NCBI GenBank assembly: GCA_035222895.1
Contig: JAVYIG010006793.1
Span: forward strand, 47,908-111,907
Length of the DNA: 64,000 nucleotides
Reading direction: 5' to 3'
From: Strongylocentrotus droebachiensis
Taxonomy: Eukaryota > Echinodermata > Echinoidea > Camarodonta > Strongylocentrotidae
Notes under the pieces: model-generated
The model's input: the letters and a program-made list of their open reading frames with translations, nothing else
Databases searched by the model: none
What the model was told of the DNA's origin: nothing
Made by a program: the position numbers and the translations under genes
Shown here: positions 1 through 13,070 of the stretch, one piece after another
Numbering within the stretch: the first letter of the stretch is position 1
Layout of the letters: each line of letters begins with the position of its first letter

Positions 1-32
1 GTTCACAAAAACGGTGTCAGAAACAGTGACAA

Positions 33-743
33 TAGGGACTTTTCGATTTGCACGTTTATAAGTGGACTGCGACGTATGCGGTCATTTTTAAGCAGGGTTG
101 ACGAGGCACGCTGACTGCTGTTCGTTACCGTTTCGATTTTACACAACTACGACGCCCGCTTAGTGAGCGCAAAATTCGATCAAATAGCTAAAGATCCAAC
201 ACCAAATTCGGGCATGGGACTGTTCTAAAAAATTATGCTGCAACAGATTAACGATGCATTAATAAAATGTGTTCATTTTATGAATTATTCTGCTTAGTGA
301 GCGCGAAATTCGATCGAAAAGCTAAAGATTCAACACACCAAATTCGGTGCATGGGACTGATCTCGAAAATTATGCTGCAACAAATTGGCGATGCATAAAT
401 AAAATGTGTTCATTTCATGAATTATTCTGCAACAATTTTGATTTAAGGGAAATTACAGACACGAAAATGTGTTAAGTTAAGAGAATTCACACTTCCACCA
501 CTCTCTTGTTCCAGAATAAGGTCAATTGGGTCCATTTTGTGACTTCAATGTGATGTTTCGTGCCTACAAAAGATTGCTTACGAACACGTATCGTCACAGT
601 TTGCGAACGACGGCAAAACAAGGGCAAACGCGTTCGAAAATTCTGCTACGAACGATGAGCTCGTCGATGCGCATGCGCACTGGTTCAAAAGTGACCGCAT
701 ACGTCGCAGTCCACTAGTGAACGTGCAAATCGAAAAGTCCCTA
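33..743. mobile_element. TIR DNA transposon / MITE with TA target duplication
   Basis: Terminal inverted repeats of about 50 bp are visible: AGGGACTTTTCGATTTGCAC near the left end is matched by its complement ending AGTCCCT at 742. The outer dinucleotide is TA on both sides, the Tc1/mariner pattern. Inside are two direct copies of a 134-bp unit starting GCTTAGTGAGCGC at 158 and 292. There is no transposase ORF, so it is non-autonomous. Confidence 0.8.
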
Positions 744-925
744 ATGATGTTGAGACGAGACGAAACGAGAATACCATGTCATGTAAGATTCATGATTTAA
801 TCACCAGGATGAAACACGTAAGGAACGACATGGAGGTTTCATAACATGTTTTATTCAAGGAGAGAAAAAAACAAGAACCTGGTGGATTGGATAACATTGA
901 TGAGGAATGGAGAACAGGAATTTTG

Positions 926-1199
926 GGGTGAGGAAGGCAGGGGCCAGGGTGAGGGGTAAGGGAGGGGCCAGGGTGAGGGGTAAGGGAGGGGCCGGGTGTG
1001 GGGGTACAAGGGTGTGTCCATGTCGGACTGCTGATATCTTCATTCCAGTGTGATGGTGGGCTGATAAATTTTCATGAATGCAGCCCAACAATTTATTGGT
1101 TTATTCATTGGTTTTCACTCTGGGCATCCTCCCTGCCTCCCCTCCCCCCCCCCCCCCCCACCTCCAGCAGCATCCGACCCCCCCCCCCCCTCCCTCTCT

Positions 1200-1235
<36 letters not shown>

Positions 1236-1650
1236 ACCTCTCTCTCTCTCTCTTCCTGTTTTCCCTCTGTTCATCTCTCTCTCTCTTCCTCCTTCCCTCT
1301 CTCGATCTCTCTCACTCTCTCCTTCTCAGTCTTCTACTCAAGTCCCAACCATTGATGTATCTATTCCTCTATTCCATCTCCCTCTCTTCATCACTATCTC
1401 TCCTCTCCCCTCCTCTCCCCCTCTCCTCCATCTCTCCTCAAGCTCCTACCCTAAATGTCTCTATCCCTCCTTATCTCCTTCTCTTCATCTCTCCCGGTCT
1501 TCCCTCTCACCATCTCTCCTCCCTTTATCGCACCTCTCGATCTCTCTCACTTTCTCCTTCCCATTTTTTTCCTCCTCGCATCCCTACCCTGGATGTCTTC
1601 AATGCGGCCATAGGGAAATCATGCACTGCTTCGTGGAGGTAAACAACTCT
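926..1650. repeat. Low-complexity G-rich then C/CT-rich tract
   Basis: A 27-bp G-rich unit (GGGCCAGGGTGAGGGGTAAG...) is repeated between about 941 and 1000, followed from 1141 by poly-C and long (CT)n runs. Open frames here are products of the simple sequence; Leu/Ser/Pro-only translations in several frames argue against coding. Confidence 0.85.
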
Positions 1651-3302
1651 TAATAATTCAGTGATGCCTAAAGTACGATTACCACCGCCGCCGCCGTCTA
1701 TCCAAAACGTAAGGTCGGAATTAGTTGCTCATGTTCCTATTATTATACCAAGGGACCGAGGGAGGAGGCTATTATTGCTAAAAAGAGAAAATAATACTCA
1801 ACGTACATACACAGGAATTATTCATTTTGCTTCATAACATGCATACTTCCTCTTTCAGATGTATTCTTAGAATAAAATGCTAATTAGGAGATACATGTAG
1901 GGATTTCTCTACTGCTTCCTACTGAAGATGGAAATATTGGCCCCTAAAGGGCATGCATAAAAGGTTGAATTCTGCTAAAGATAAAAAAAGAATTTTGTGA
2001 GGTTTTTCATTCAATGTCTGTCAGTGTTGGTTTGGATGAACATCATACAATGTAGTATGTACATGTATATGTATTTATGCAGGACAATGGTTTCCTCCAC
2101 AAGACTGCTCCTAAAATACCCTCATACTTGAAGTGGAAATACATTGTATGACAAAAAGTATCTGAAAGGTTTGGTCCAAAGTCCAAACATACATGTATGT
2201 GTGCAGTTCAATATATCAATGTCTGTGTGCAGTGCATAAGATCTTCATCACGTCTGAGTCAATTTATTTTAATTTTGATCATTTCAAAACTTCAAAGTAA
2301 ACATTTACTCTAATATACGCATTTCCTTCTTGCTTCCAGCCAATTTCGTTGATAATGTAATCGCATGAACAGAACCTGACATTGTCTCTGAACATCCAAC
2401 AGGCATTTATAACAACCTTGCTTTTATAAGCGTGGACCCACATCCACCAAGAGTTCATGTTTGCCGCAAAGAGTGGACGATAGATTGCGATTCGCTGTCA
2501 CCCGCACTAGAAATTGATTAGTTTTCAGGCATAAACCTTTGCCCCTCGCGAGTGACACTGTCTGCTCTGTGAGACTACGCTGACTGCCTGTCTACAGCAC
2601 AGTCAATGATACAACTCATACCATGAATCTCAGTACAAGCAGAAAGTACAAAAATGTTCATGCCAGGACCAAACGGTACCAGAACAGCCCCGTCGGGCCG
2701 TCGCATTCTTGACTTCTTGCCTTAATGAATAAAATCAGTTGGTTGTGTGAGAGGGGTGAATAATACATGAATAATAATGAATAATAATGATAATGAATAA
2801 TGCCTGAGGCTACATTTTTGGACATGTTTTGTATTTTTCAATATTTCGCCCCCTTTTTTCGTTCTCCTGACCTAATTACAATAACAAGGTTGAAATTATG
2901 ATATGAAGTACATGTATGCAAAGATAAGTATGTAAATAAGTATAAAAAGAATAGGCTCTTGATAAAAGTTTCAAGTATTCCATCCACATTTTCTTTTCTT
3001 TCTTTTAATGAAATTCATGAATTATATTTGTTTTTACTGTTCAAAACATACACAAATATTTTAATAACCACAGACAAGCTATCTTAAGAAATGTTTCTGT
3101 AAATAGAGTAAGAAAACTGTAAGTGTTAATGTTTCTCAGATTAACTAATATTAATTATATTACGTTACACTGTAAGTATCTATTTTGTATACACCTTTTT
3201 AAAATATATATATAAATGCATTGTATCATGAAATATGTTGTTTAGAAATGAAATGTGATGTTATTTTTAATTTGATTGTAAATTGTCATGTACATGTAAT
3301 TC
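1651..3302. other. No gene seen; probable intron sequence
   Basis: AT-rich non-coding sequence with a short AATAATGA run (2764-2800). No splice-bounded exon or conserved protein signature is seen on either strand. The last few hundred bases may be the 3' untranslated part of the LINE whose tail follows. Confidence 0.5.
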
Positions 3303-3355
3303 AGCTGAAGCTGCGATATGATAATAAAACAAACTGAACTGAACTGAACTGAACT
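3303..3355 (+). mobile_element. LINE 3' end with (ACTGA)n tail
   Basis: The segment GCTGAAGCTGCGATATGATAATAAAA is followed by ACTGA repeated about four times, the usual 3' terminus of CR1/L2-like non-LTR elements (an AATAAA-like box, then a short tandem tail). No reverse-transcriptase coding is visible upstream, so only the 3' end is supported. Confidence 0.5.
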
Positions 3356-4001
3356 CTGTAGGCTCTGTACTTAAGATGGTCCTGATTTTTATTTGACACA
3401 GCCAGAGACTGACAGAGACTGATAGAGTAGGCTCTTCTCAATGCTCTGGGGATTGTATTAAAGTGTCAAATAAGAGTCTGTACTTGCAGACTGGGAATTG
3501 ATAGGCACATTTCAGACATAGCCTCAAGCTTCTGCCACAGTAATGCTATCACGATCAATAAAAAAACCCAGACGAGCGGAAGGCTGAACATCTTTAATGA
3601 TACAATTGACAAGTTTGTTTCCTATCGTCAGGTCTTCCTGGATACAGAGCTTTTAGTGAGCTTTTACAAAGAGAAATAAGTGTGGGTGCACAATTTTAGT
3701 TATATTCATTGGTTTCCAGATAACATTTCATCTGCTGAGTGCTACTGCTAGAAGAGTGTTAAAGCATAGGGAGATGGTTGTCAGTTTCCATGTGCAGAAA
3801 GCAATAATTCGGTGACACCAGACGATGATGAAAATACCATTAATGGGGGTGAAAGTCTGCATACAGCAAACCTGCTGAAAAATATTCAGGTACACACGTA
3901 CATGTACATGTACACAAAGTTCTCTCTCCCCACCCCCCCCCCCCCCTCTTTTACTCTACATCTTAAAATGTTGTGTCTAACTCTCTCTCCTACATGTACA
4001 G
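3356..4001. other. No gene seen
   Basis: Unique-looking non-coding sequence with TACATGTACA runs and a short poly-C tract near 3930. No exon signature was recognised. Confidence 0.4.
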
Positions 4002-4348
4002 TAATAATAATAATAATAGCTCACATTTATAATGCGCCTAATACTTTGTTTCTAGGCGCGGAACATATTATTACCCCGGTCATCGGATTCAGGCTTACCC
4101 GCAACACAATGTATACACATTTTCCACTCCCTGGGGAGTATTCCAGCCAGTCGCCATTTTACAAGCGCCATTTGCTAATCCAACCACATTAACTTTCGCA
4201 TCCTACCGGGTACCCATTTTAACACCTGGGTGGAGAGTGGCAAATGTAGATCAATTTCTTGCCAAAGGACATTAGTGCCGCGGCGGGACTTGAACCGCGG
4301 ACCTTGTGATCCACAGTCCGGTGACATATCCACTCGACCACGACACCT
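4002..4348 (-). mobile_element. tRNA-derived SINE (minus orientation)
   Basis: Read on the minus strand, the element starts at 4348 with a tRNA-like head: a box A-like TGGTCGAGTGG and a box B-like GGTTCAAGTCC (4287-4297). It ends at a (TAA)n tail near 4002. A related copy lies at 8255-8543 in the same orientation and shares the block around GGACATTAGTGCC. Pol III promoter boxes plus a repeated tail are diagnostic of a tRNA SINE. Confidence 0.75.
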
Positions 4349-5345
4349 CTACATTAAATACAGTACATACATTACATCACTCATCGATGTTTCAAAGTCA
4401 TCACCTTTTCCCTCTGATCTCAATCCAACAATTCTTTCTTCCCATTTTGTTTCTGAGGCAAAATGGTAACCATGGTTACAGTGTAACCCATAATTCCATC
4501 AAGCAATCTCCTCCTTTCTGCTTCAACTGTAATTGAAATTCACTGTCAATACTCCGCGCTTGAAATTGTAAACTCCCGGAAATATTGTATTTGTAGTACT
4601 CTAATATATTCTGCCATGATGTACAAATGTATACCGTCTAGACGATGGCGAACTGATTTTAGCTCTGCAGTCTGCACTGGGAGATCATCTCATTTCTTTT
4701 CAGAAACCTTCAAATCTGTTTAGAGCCAGAAGGGTGCTACATGTACATGTAACTCATAAGTTATATTTAATGCCCTTCTAGCTTTGGACAGCTATATTTT
4801 CAGTGAAATGGTACTCCTCATGACCTCATCACAGTCTTAGTGCATGGGTGTACGAATTAGACAATATCTGATTTGGCCTTCTTGAGGGAACTTTTCAATG
4901 ATTTGAATCCAAAGGTAGTACAGTACATGATATTATTAATTATTAATCTCAACATTATTATCATTATATGTTGCTACACTGTACATGTACATGACTATGC
5001 AATGAATTTTGGAAGTCTAAAAGAGGGAAAGGAGCCTATAATGCAACTGTATGCAGGCGCCCTTGAAGAGGAAAACAATCTATAGCAAATGGAAATGGAG
5101 CTTAATGGAGCGCGAGAGATAAGCATTCAACCATCAACACTAGAAAGTGAGCATCAAAAATATTGAAATATTAGAGTGGAGAGTTGGATGGGCTGTACAT
5201 GTAACTACTGGTATTAAAAGAGCCTGAAAGCATTTCTGTTGTATGACTTCGTACAACTGTAGTTCGTTCCATTCCAGATTACAATCCAGATTGCAATCAA
5301 TTCTTCTGCAATACTGTCTCCGTTTGCTGTTATTCTTTTATATAA
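4349..5345. other. No gene seen
   Basis: AT-rich non-coding sequence; the short open frames have no family signature. Confidence 0.4.
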
Positions 5346-5620
5346 GCATTAGTTTGTGGCGCCATGTCAGACAGACCTTTGGCAAACAATAATTGTGAAG
5401 GTTACAGGTCTACCACATATTCAGTCATTTATTTTTTATTCAACCATTAGTTTGTGATGCAATGTCAGACACACCTTTGGCAACCAATAGTTGTGAAGGT
5501 AACAAGGCTACCATATTATTTCTTTATCTATAAAGCATTACTTTGGGGTGCTATGTCAGACAGACTTTTGTAAAACCAATAGTTGTGAAGGTTACAGGTT
5601 TACAATTTTAATCACAAAAA
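5346..5620. repeat. Three-copy tandem repeat, about 95-bp unit
   Basis: Three imperfect copies begin at about 5346, 5445 and 5535. Each contains CATTA(G/C)TTTG, then ATGTCAGACA, then an AATAGTTGTGAAGGTTACA-like stretch. Divergence between copies shows it is old. Confidence 0.7.
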
Positions 5621-7269
5621 TATTAGCATTCATGAATTCAGTGTGTAGAGATCTTGATATCCCCTTATTGGCTTATCACACAGCCCGCATTTCCTTTTCA
5701 CCTTCTCCAAATCTTAGGGACAGTTCTTATGAAAGATTGAGATTCAAAACTTGATATTGCAATACCTGAAATTCTGAAAATGGACTTATTAATGTAGTCA
5801 GGAATAGAATATAGAGACAGTACTTCCTAAAATATCCTTTGCGTATTAAATATAATACAGCTTGACATTTCAAACTATATCAAGATTCCAACTCTGGATT
5901 TTGTTATTGATGTGAAAAGATAACTTTGAAAGCTTTAACAAAGAAAAAAGGAGATTTGTCCTTGGATCATTAGAGTGCCTTTCAAAGAGATGTATTTTGA
6001 CATTTTCAAATGCCAAGAAATTTAGAATGATGGGTTGCACAAGATGACGTACATGTACATGTCCATGTACATGTATATAGACAGACAATTTCATATATTA
6101 AATGTACATCATTTGAAATGCACAGCATCTTTCTGCCGAGAGGCAGAGCCGAGCCAGCAGCAGAGGAACAGATCAGTTATGCATGCAAGGAGCACAGGGT
6201 AATTCACTTTGCAAGCCAAATCTTATGTCTCCTAATTCAATTATTGGATCATAAGCCAATAAATGGGTGATTGGAAATCCAGACTGGCCTTTTCTGTCTC
6301 TCCCTCCCTCTCTCTCTCTCCAACTCTCTTTCACCTCCCCCGACAGATTGCGTTTTTTGGAATGGCTACCTCGTTTGAAACGCTAGCAAACCATTCTTAG
6401 CGGATGTCGACAAATCAATCATGCCTCTGCAAAACTGCTAAACATTCCGAAGAGGACTTGACAAATTTGAATGTTAACAATGTGCCAATGTCATCATCAA
6501 ACGTTACCTTGGAAAGTAGGGCTCCTTCTTTGACTGATATCACCTTACATTGAAATGTAAAACGAATCGTACAAACGTCACTTTATGACACACTTGTCTA
6601 CTTCGAACACATTTTGGACTCCTGAACCATCTTAGCAAAGAGTTTATTTCGAAGTGACTACATGTACAGGTACACAGCAAACTCTAGAAGTCTATTCTCT
6701 ATTTATAACATAAAATCTACTTGTACCATTCGATCCGGACAGAAACGAATCGTCCCTCTAAGACTTAGAGACATGCTTGTATGTTTATGTGACTTGATAT
6801 TTGGGAAAACCCGGCAGTACAAAATAAGGTACACTTTATAATAAATTATAATAAATAAACTTTGTGTGCAAGCGTTCTCTCTGCAAGCTGTATACATTTC
6901 ATGTACATGTTGTGAAAGGTTACATGATAATGGCAGGGTCCTCTAAGTAGCAGAAGTGGACGTGGCCCATCTTGTTAAACTCTTTTACCAAAATGACACC
7001 ATGTTAGGCATGAGATATTTATTATTGCTGTCGTTCCGATGCAGGATCCTGCAATGCGCGCTCCAGAACGATCGGCGTAATGATCAGTGACAGGAGTACA
7101 AATATTATACAACACTGCGCCAGAACGCGACGGCGTGATAATCGTCCGACTGCAGTAGGATTAATTGATTTAATATATACATGTATACGCGCAGCGCTGG
7201 CAAGCGTTTAAGCCGGTACACTGTACATGCGCACGACACAAAATTATATATCGAGTGTCCCGACATTGA
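5621..7269. other. No gene seen
   Basis: Non-coding, with TACATGTACATG runs (6040-6075) and a CT-rich patch (6297-6325). No conserved coding segment was identified. Confidence 0.4.
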
Positions 7270-7606
7270 CATTCTATATTATAAACAAGTCGGAGTTAAA
7301 ATAACTTCTACCACAGCTGTGCGTGTGTTTATAAACATGACATTTACAAATAATTTCTACGTACAATCGTGCGTTTGTTAATAAACATGACGGAGTTAAA
7401 ATAATTTCTACTACAACTGTTGGTTGTTTTTAAACATGACGGAGTTTAAAATAATTTCTTCTAAGACCGTGTGTTTGTTTATATTACATGACGGAGTTTA
7501 AATAACTTCTACTACAGATTATGTGCGTTTGTTTATGAGCATCACGGAGTTAATATAATTTCTACCACAATTGCATGTGTGTAATTTGTTTATAATTAAA
7601 ACATGA
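7270..7606. repeat. About 62-bp tandem repeat running into an assembly gap
   Basis: Five or more imperfect units share GACGGAGTT(T)AAAATAA, then TTTCTACTACA, then GTGTGTTTGTTTATAAACATGA. The array is cut by the N run at 7607, so its true length is unknown and probably caused the gap. Confidence 0.75.
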
Positions 7607-7806
7607 NNNNNNNNNNNNNNNNNNNNNNNNNNNNNNNNNNNNNNNNNNNNNNNNNNNNNNNNNNNNNNNNNNNNNNNNNNNNNNNNNNNNNNNNNNNNNN
7701 NNNNNNNNNNNNNNNNNNNNNNNNNNNNNNNNNNNNNNNNNNNNNNNNNNNNNNNNNNNNNNNNNNNNNNNNNNNNNNNNNNNNNNNNNNNNNNNNNNNN
7801 NNNNNN
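7607..7806. other. Assembly gap (200 N)
   Basis: Exactly 200 undetermined bases, a typical fixed-size placeholder. Translations across it are meaningless. Confidence 0.99.
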
Positions 7807-8254
7807 AAATCACTGTGTTCAAAACAATGAACCATTTGATTGAAGTTCAGCCTCAACTACTTCATTTGTTCAGCCACAAAATGTATGAAGTCTAATCAAC
7901 TTAGATAATTGAAGTAGTTTGTCCACAATGCTTCACACTCTCTATAATGTTAGAAATACATTGCCCAGATACAATATCCAATGAACGTAAACAAACCTCG
8001 AGACAGCACAGTATTCAATAATCAAATTGAGCCCCAACAGAAGGGCATTGCACATTACACAAGATTCACAAATCACAAATGTATGTCACACTGATAGTGG
8101 TCTACAGCCTGCAAGCACAGTGGAACATTAGAAGCTTTCACACACTGCACGAATAAAAGTAGCACTTGATTCAATTATTTAAACTCTACACTGTACATGT
8201 ACTGTATTGCCACTTGACTGTCCCTCTTAAATAGTATAATAAACAAGCAAAATG
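7807..8254. other. No gene seen
   Basis: The 62-bp repeat is not resumed after the gap. Non-coding AT-rich sequence. Confidence 0.4.
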
Positions 8255-8543
8255 CATAGCTCAGATAATAATAATCATAATAATAATGATGATACTCAGT
8301 TTTTATATAACGCAAATTACAAGTCTCTAAGCGCTTCCAAACTTGGAGATTATTACCCCGGCTTTAGCTGTGCTGCCATTACGGGCTCTAGCATTTCAAG
8401 GTACCCATTTACATACATGTACATCACCTGGGTTAAGTGTAGCAAATGTAGATCAATCTTTTGCAAAAGGACATTAGTGCCACGGCGTGACTCGAAGTGC
8501 AGACCTTGTGATCGACAGTCCGGCGACGTAACCACTCGACCAC
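8255..8543 (-). mobile_element. tRNA-derived SINE, second copy
   Basis: Same family and orientation as 4002-4348: the head is at 8543 (complement GTGGTCGAGTGG), the middle shares GGACATTAGTGCCACGGCG, and the tail is (ATA)n around 8266-8290. The box B region has mutated (GACTCGAAGTGC on the plus strand), so this copy looks inactive. Confidence 0.7.
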
Positions 8544-8545
8544 TT

Positions 8546-8700
8546 TTTTGGGGGCTACTTTTCAAGCTTGCCTGCATAAAAATAACACTCTAAAATTTGT
8601 TTTGCGTTGAACTCTATGCAAATTTATGGGGGCTCTTTTCTGATTTTCGGGGGCTCTTTTGGGCAATTCGGGGGCAAGTTCTCCCTGAGCCCCTGTGTAT
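8546..8700 (+). repeat. G-rich dispersed repeat (GGGGGCTACTTTTCAAGCTTG family)
   Basis: This 150-bp unit carries several GGGGGCTCTTTT blocks. It recurs at 20425-20585 (opposite strand) and 61568-61697 (same strand). Ends are not clear, so the element class is unknown. Confidence 0.6.
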
Positions 8701-9510
8701 TTTTTTTTAGATACATAGGGAGGAGCGAGACCATGAGTGCATTTGAAGCCAGGTGAGAAGAAGGATAACCATGCAAAGCTAAGCTATGGATAAGTGTGAA
8801 AGCCTCGTATGAACTGTGAGCAGAGAATACTGTTAATGTAAATGACCCCTGTGCCTACATGTACATGTACATGTACATGTATAGGGAACATGCGAATAAC
8901 CATTTGTGTTTTAGGTCCATGGTATACTATAACCTACATGTACATAGAATGTATTCTAAGCATGCACGCAAAGGCTCTCATTCATTTATAAGGTTGCAGT
9001 CTCTAATGCATTGGATTTCTAGGGCTTGAGTGTATTATCAATTGCTCTTCTTTTATACTACGGTACACTGTACCATCATTGTGTACAGTTCAATGAACAA
9101 TGTCCTGCAATAGTGTTGATAGTATTCATGTGGACTCGCCAATGTAACGTATTAGGATGAAAAGGTACAACCTACATGTACATGTATGTAGGCAGATATC
9201 TATACCAGGAAATACATGAAATCATTAATGCATTATCATTAGAGAAATTACACCAAAATTCTTGCAAAGATAAACATGTTTTATTGTATTCTAAATACTA
9301 CATGTACACCGTGTACACTGTACATTTAATAATTAAAGCTACATTTGAGGAAGGGAAATCTGGGTTATAATACATTTCCTCCCTGCATTTTCTTTTTCTC
9401 CTACACAATGTAACTATTAAAAGTAAACCATTATTTTGTTGTACTTTTTGGTCAATTTTGTCTTGGCGTACATGTAACAGTAAGAAGGAAGTGTTAATTC
9501 CATTACATTG
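8701..9510. other. No gene seen
   Basis: Non-coding with repeated TACATGTACATG runs (8856-8880 and 9174-9188). Confidence 0.4.
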
Positions 9511-9516
9511 TACATA

Positions 9517-11196
9517 CTAGGCCTGAGTCGGTACGGTCGATCACACCGGGACCCGACCGTTGCCGTCGGGTCCCGGTTTCGTTTTTTGAGAACCGACGCT
9601 CCGAAAAAAATAATGAAATATGTAAGAAATTGCAGTTTTGCACACCACTAAAATCAATCCACCTTAAAACTTAAGTATTTAATTGTTACCAATCATATTC
9701 TAGCTCATCCTGAATCAATCCGAACTGCTGATATAAATATGGGTTGCAAAGCAGTTTGCCCCATGGGGTTGTTGTTGCCAGCTGCTAGCTAGCTACTGTA
9801 CTGGCCGGGTCTCTCGGCAGGATTAATAAATCAGGTTGAAAGAAACATTAATGTTTGAATAATAAAACGGCTTTCTAAAAATACTTCTTTACAACATACC
9901 GATCGAACAATTTTTAAAAGACAAAATAGATATTTTTTCTTTGATTTTAAACACCGCATGCTTCTTTTAAAAACTGAAAATTACTTGGTAATCACAAGAA
10001 GTTTCGATACGGATAGTTGTTGCAAGGCAAGTTCAGACTAGTCTCGGAAAAATGCGCAGTGCACCTCGTTAACTGTAATGCGTGCCCAAACGAAACCAAA
10101 CAATGACGTGATCGTAACGAGAAAAAAATCATTACAAACTACGAGAGCACAATTGGAAAGACAACTACTCAAAATTATCGTAAGCAGATACATAACTTGG
10201 AGGAAGAATACAATAGTTGTCCAGGAAAAGCCACAGAAATAGTGATAATCGAGGAGAAACTGGGTACATTTTTATCGCAAGGGGCCTGCTGCAAATACTC
10301 GAATCCTTTGTTATACTGCTTTTTACCGTAGAGGGCGGTATTTGGCTTCTAGCCTCGTGTTCAATTTAAACACGTGTAGTTCGAGTATTTGCAGGAGGCC
10401 CATTCAGATAATGATTGTACCTATAGTAACTCCTTAAATATCACTATTTCTGTGGCTTTTCTTGGACAACTATTGTATTCTTCCTCCAAGTTATGTATCT
10501 GCTTACGATAATTTTGAGTAGTTGTCTTTCCAATTGTGCTCTCGTAGTTTGTAATGATTTTTTTCTCGTTACGATCACGTCATTGCTTGGTTTCGTTTGG
10601 GCACGCATTATACAGCTAACGAGGTGCAGTGCGCATTTTTCCGAGACTAGTCTGAACTTCCCTTGCAACAGTTATCCGTATCGAAACTTCTTGTGATTAC
10701 CAAGTAATTTTCAGCTTTAAAAAAAAAAGCATGCGATGTTTAAAATAAGAGATAAATATTTATTTTGTCTTTAAAAAATTATTTGATCGGTATATTGTCA
10801 AGAAGAATTTTTTAGAAAGCCGTTTTATTATTCTAACATTCATATTTTTTGACCCGATTTATTCAACCTGCATGAATCAAAATGGCTGCTCGAATGTTGT
10901 CTTTCCATTTTTGCCCCAGTTTTTTTACTTTTAGAGGCACGATAATGGCACTAAAAATCGCCAATCATGGATGAAAAAAATGTCAAGTGGAAAAATATAC
11001 CGATCTGAGGCGAGGTATGCATGTGTTGATTTATTTGATTGATAAAAAGGTCACTTTTAAGGGACATACTGATGATATGCGCTTTTTATAGAGGCAAGTG
11101 ACAAATCCTGCGAGCTGATTTCGGGACACCGGGTCCCGATCGGTGCAAGGCCGTCGGGACCCGGTTTATGAAAATCCCGACATGACTCAGGCCTAG
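9517..11196. mobile_element. 1.68-kb foldback element with nested inverted repeats
   Basis: The outer ends CTAGGCCTGAGTC and GACTCAGGCCTAG are inverted and flanked by TACATA on both sides (9511-9516 and 11197-11202), a probable 6-bp target duplication. GGGACCCG-type blocks follow just inside both ends. The interior is a very long inverted repeat: about 9840-10245 pairs with about 10438-10845 with few mismatches. The roughly 190-bp spacer itself contains another inverted pair (GGGGCCTGCTGCAAATACTCGA against its complement ending near 10401). No protein is encoded. Long foldback elements such as the TU family are known in sea urchins; membership is not shown here. Confidence 0.85.
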
Positions 11197-11232
11197 TACA
11201 TACACAGTACATGTACAGTGTACATGTACATG

Positions 11233-12430
11233 TTTCAAGTTTCAAGTTTTATTTATCTTTCTTTCATAACACACATTACAAATATGACATGAATATAAAA
11301 GAGTGAACAGAATATGGCGTTACAATAGAAAGAAGAGGTGACCTTGGTTTTCAGGCTTGTGGATTTAAGGTCCCTCATGAACATACTTGTCAAATAAAAA
11401 TAATGCATACATTTAAATGCTTACAAAACTAAACTAACTAAACAACTGAGAAAATATTAAACATAAATTAAAACATAATAGCAACATGTTCATGTAGGCC
11501 TACATGTACGTACTGTAATGTACGGAAGCTACCAGGATGTTGTTTTTCTGAGTCAAAGAGATCAAGTGGTATGTGGCAAAAACATTGTGAGAAACATAGT
11601 CAAACTCACATGAATGTATCTCATTGCTAATAACAAATTGATTAATCTAATTTAATAGAAAGTCAAAAGCAATTTTGAATAAATGTGTCTTAAGACAATT
11701 TTTGAACTGGTTGAGAGTCTGACAGTTTAAATTTTACCATGTATTAGTTTGTTCCAAAGTTCAGATTCCTTATATGATTTGCTGTAGGCAGAGTGAATGC
11801 CTCTTATCAAGATAGAAATTCTACACAAGGCTGTGTACATGTACATCAGATTAAAGAACTGGTGCTCCTTTTTCATAGTCATTTGTACACATAAACCTCC
11901 CTTTGTATATTTGTTCTTTCTCCTCTTCCCCCCTCTCTCTCTCTCTCTTTTCCTCTTTCTCACTCTCAGTTCTCTTATAACTCACAACTCATTTTCTCTC
12001 CCACCCTCTCTGGACTCTCAACTTTTACTTTACATGAATCCAGCGATTCTATATAGGACTATGCTTGTTCATTGATCATACATGTCTTCTTCAGTGGTTA
12101 TATATTATCCTTGTCTTTTCTAATGAATTAATTAAATAAAGTGGGAAAGGGCAAAAGTGTGAGCAAACTTGCAATATCAGCTGTACAGCTTACATGTACA
12201 GTACATACACTGTACAATGTATACTGTACAGGCTCTTAAAAGATCAAGTTTTTTAGACCAGTATTTATCTATTCTATTCCTTGGACAGTTTACAGAAGTT
12301 GCTGTGATAACATATTCAGGAAGACTGTTCCACAAATCCACAACTCTGTTGATAAAAAAAACTGCTTCCTCATCAAGCCGTTGGTGTACCGTTTCTCTAG
12401 TGTATATTTTATACATGTAGTGTAGACCCT
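11233..12430 (-). pseudogene. 5'-truncated LINE: reverse transcriptase C-terminal fragment and 3' tail
   Basis: On the minus strand, 12416-12210 encodes FFINRVVDLWNSLPEYVI followed by a SVN..RNRIDKYW segment. This matches the region just after the reverse transcriptase in many CR1/jockey-like non-LTR elements (usually NRVVxxWNSLPxxVVxAxSVNxFKxxLDxxW). The element continues as 3' untranslated sequence and ends near 11233 with a short tandem ACTTGAA tail on its own strand, as expected for target-primed insertion. Everything 5' of the C-terminal fragment is missing, so it is a dead copy; its 5' limit between 12430 and 12660 is uncertain. Confidence 0.7.
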
Positions 12431-12695
12431 CTGTTCACAGTATTATTCTTTATTTGGTATACAACATGTTGAACTAAATCATTCATATTCTTTCCAAATT
12501 GTTTAATTTTTTAAGGGTGGGAAAAATTGATTTGTCCTGATTTCTATTTCTTGAGAATGTTACACATTAAAGCCTACGTCTAAAAGTATTCAACAAAGGC
12601 ACTAATTCAACCAGCACACCTTTCATTCTTGAGTTAGAAGCAACACAAAAGACATCAAAGTTACATTTTACAATTGGGTAGTCCTAAATCAGTTG

Positions 12696-13070
12696 TTAAA
12701 GGTAAAGACCAGTAATGGTCATGCGATTGCATTGTGAAAGAAACGTTGTGGAATCGATCAGAAAAGGTTGATCATCTAGCATCTAGCATCTGCAAGGTTC
12801 AGGAATCATCAAAATGATAAGAAATTTGGCCCATTCTTCGTAAAGTTACAAGCACTATACACAGAAAGATGTATATGGGACTACCCTATCTCTCTCACAC
12901 GACCATGAGAGAAATAAATTTACCAAATATATGAATTAGTAGGCGGTTTCCCGGCAAATTTGTTATCATCATGTATTAGTCAAAACATATTCTTTCACAT
13001 GATTGGTAATGAGAGCTTCCATTTCATTTTTTGAAATTGGGGCGTTACCAATACTGGTCTTTACCTTTAA
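12696..13070. mobile_element. TTAA-flanked MITE, family 1
   Basis: TTAA at both ends is followed by inverted termini AGGTAAAGACCAGTA and TACTGGTCTTTACCT. Length is 375 bp with no ORF. Related copies with the shared core AATGATAAGAAATTTGGC occur near 18045-18358, 28082-28464 and 59418-59917. TTAA duplication is typical of piggyBac-like or Kolobok-like transposases, which would act in trans. Confidence 0.85.

Noticed and set aside
998..1653. Overlapping ORFs of about 190-215 residues
   Set aside because: They consist of CT and C repeats read in several frames (Leu/Ser/Pro only), with no domain and no splice context.
7562..7856. ORFs across the N run
   Set aside because: They exist only because undetermined bases contain no stops.
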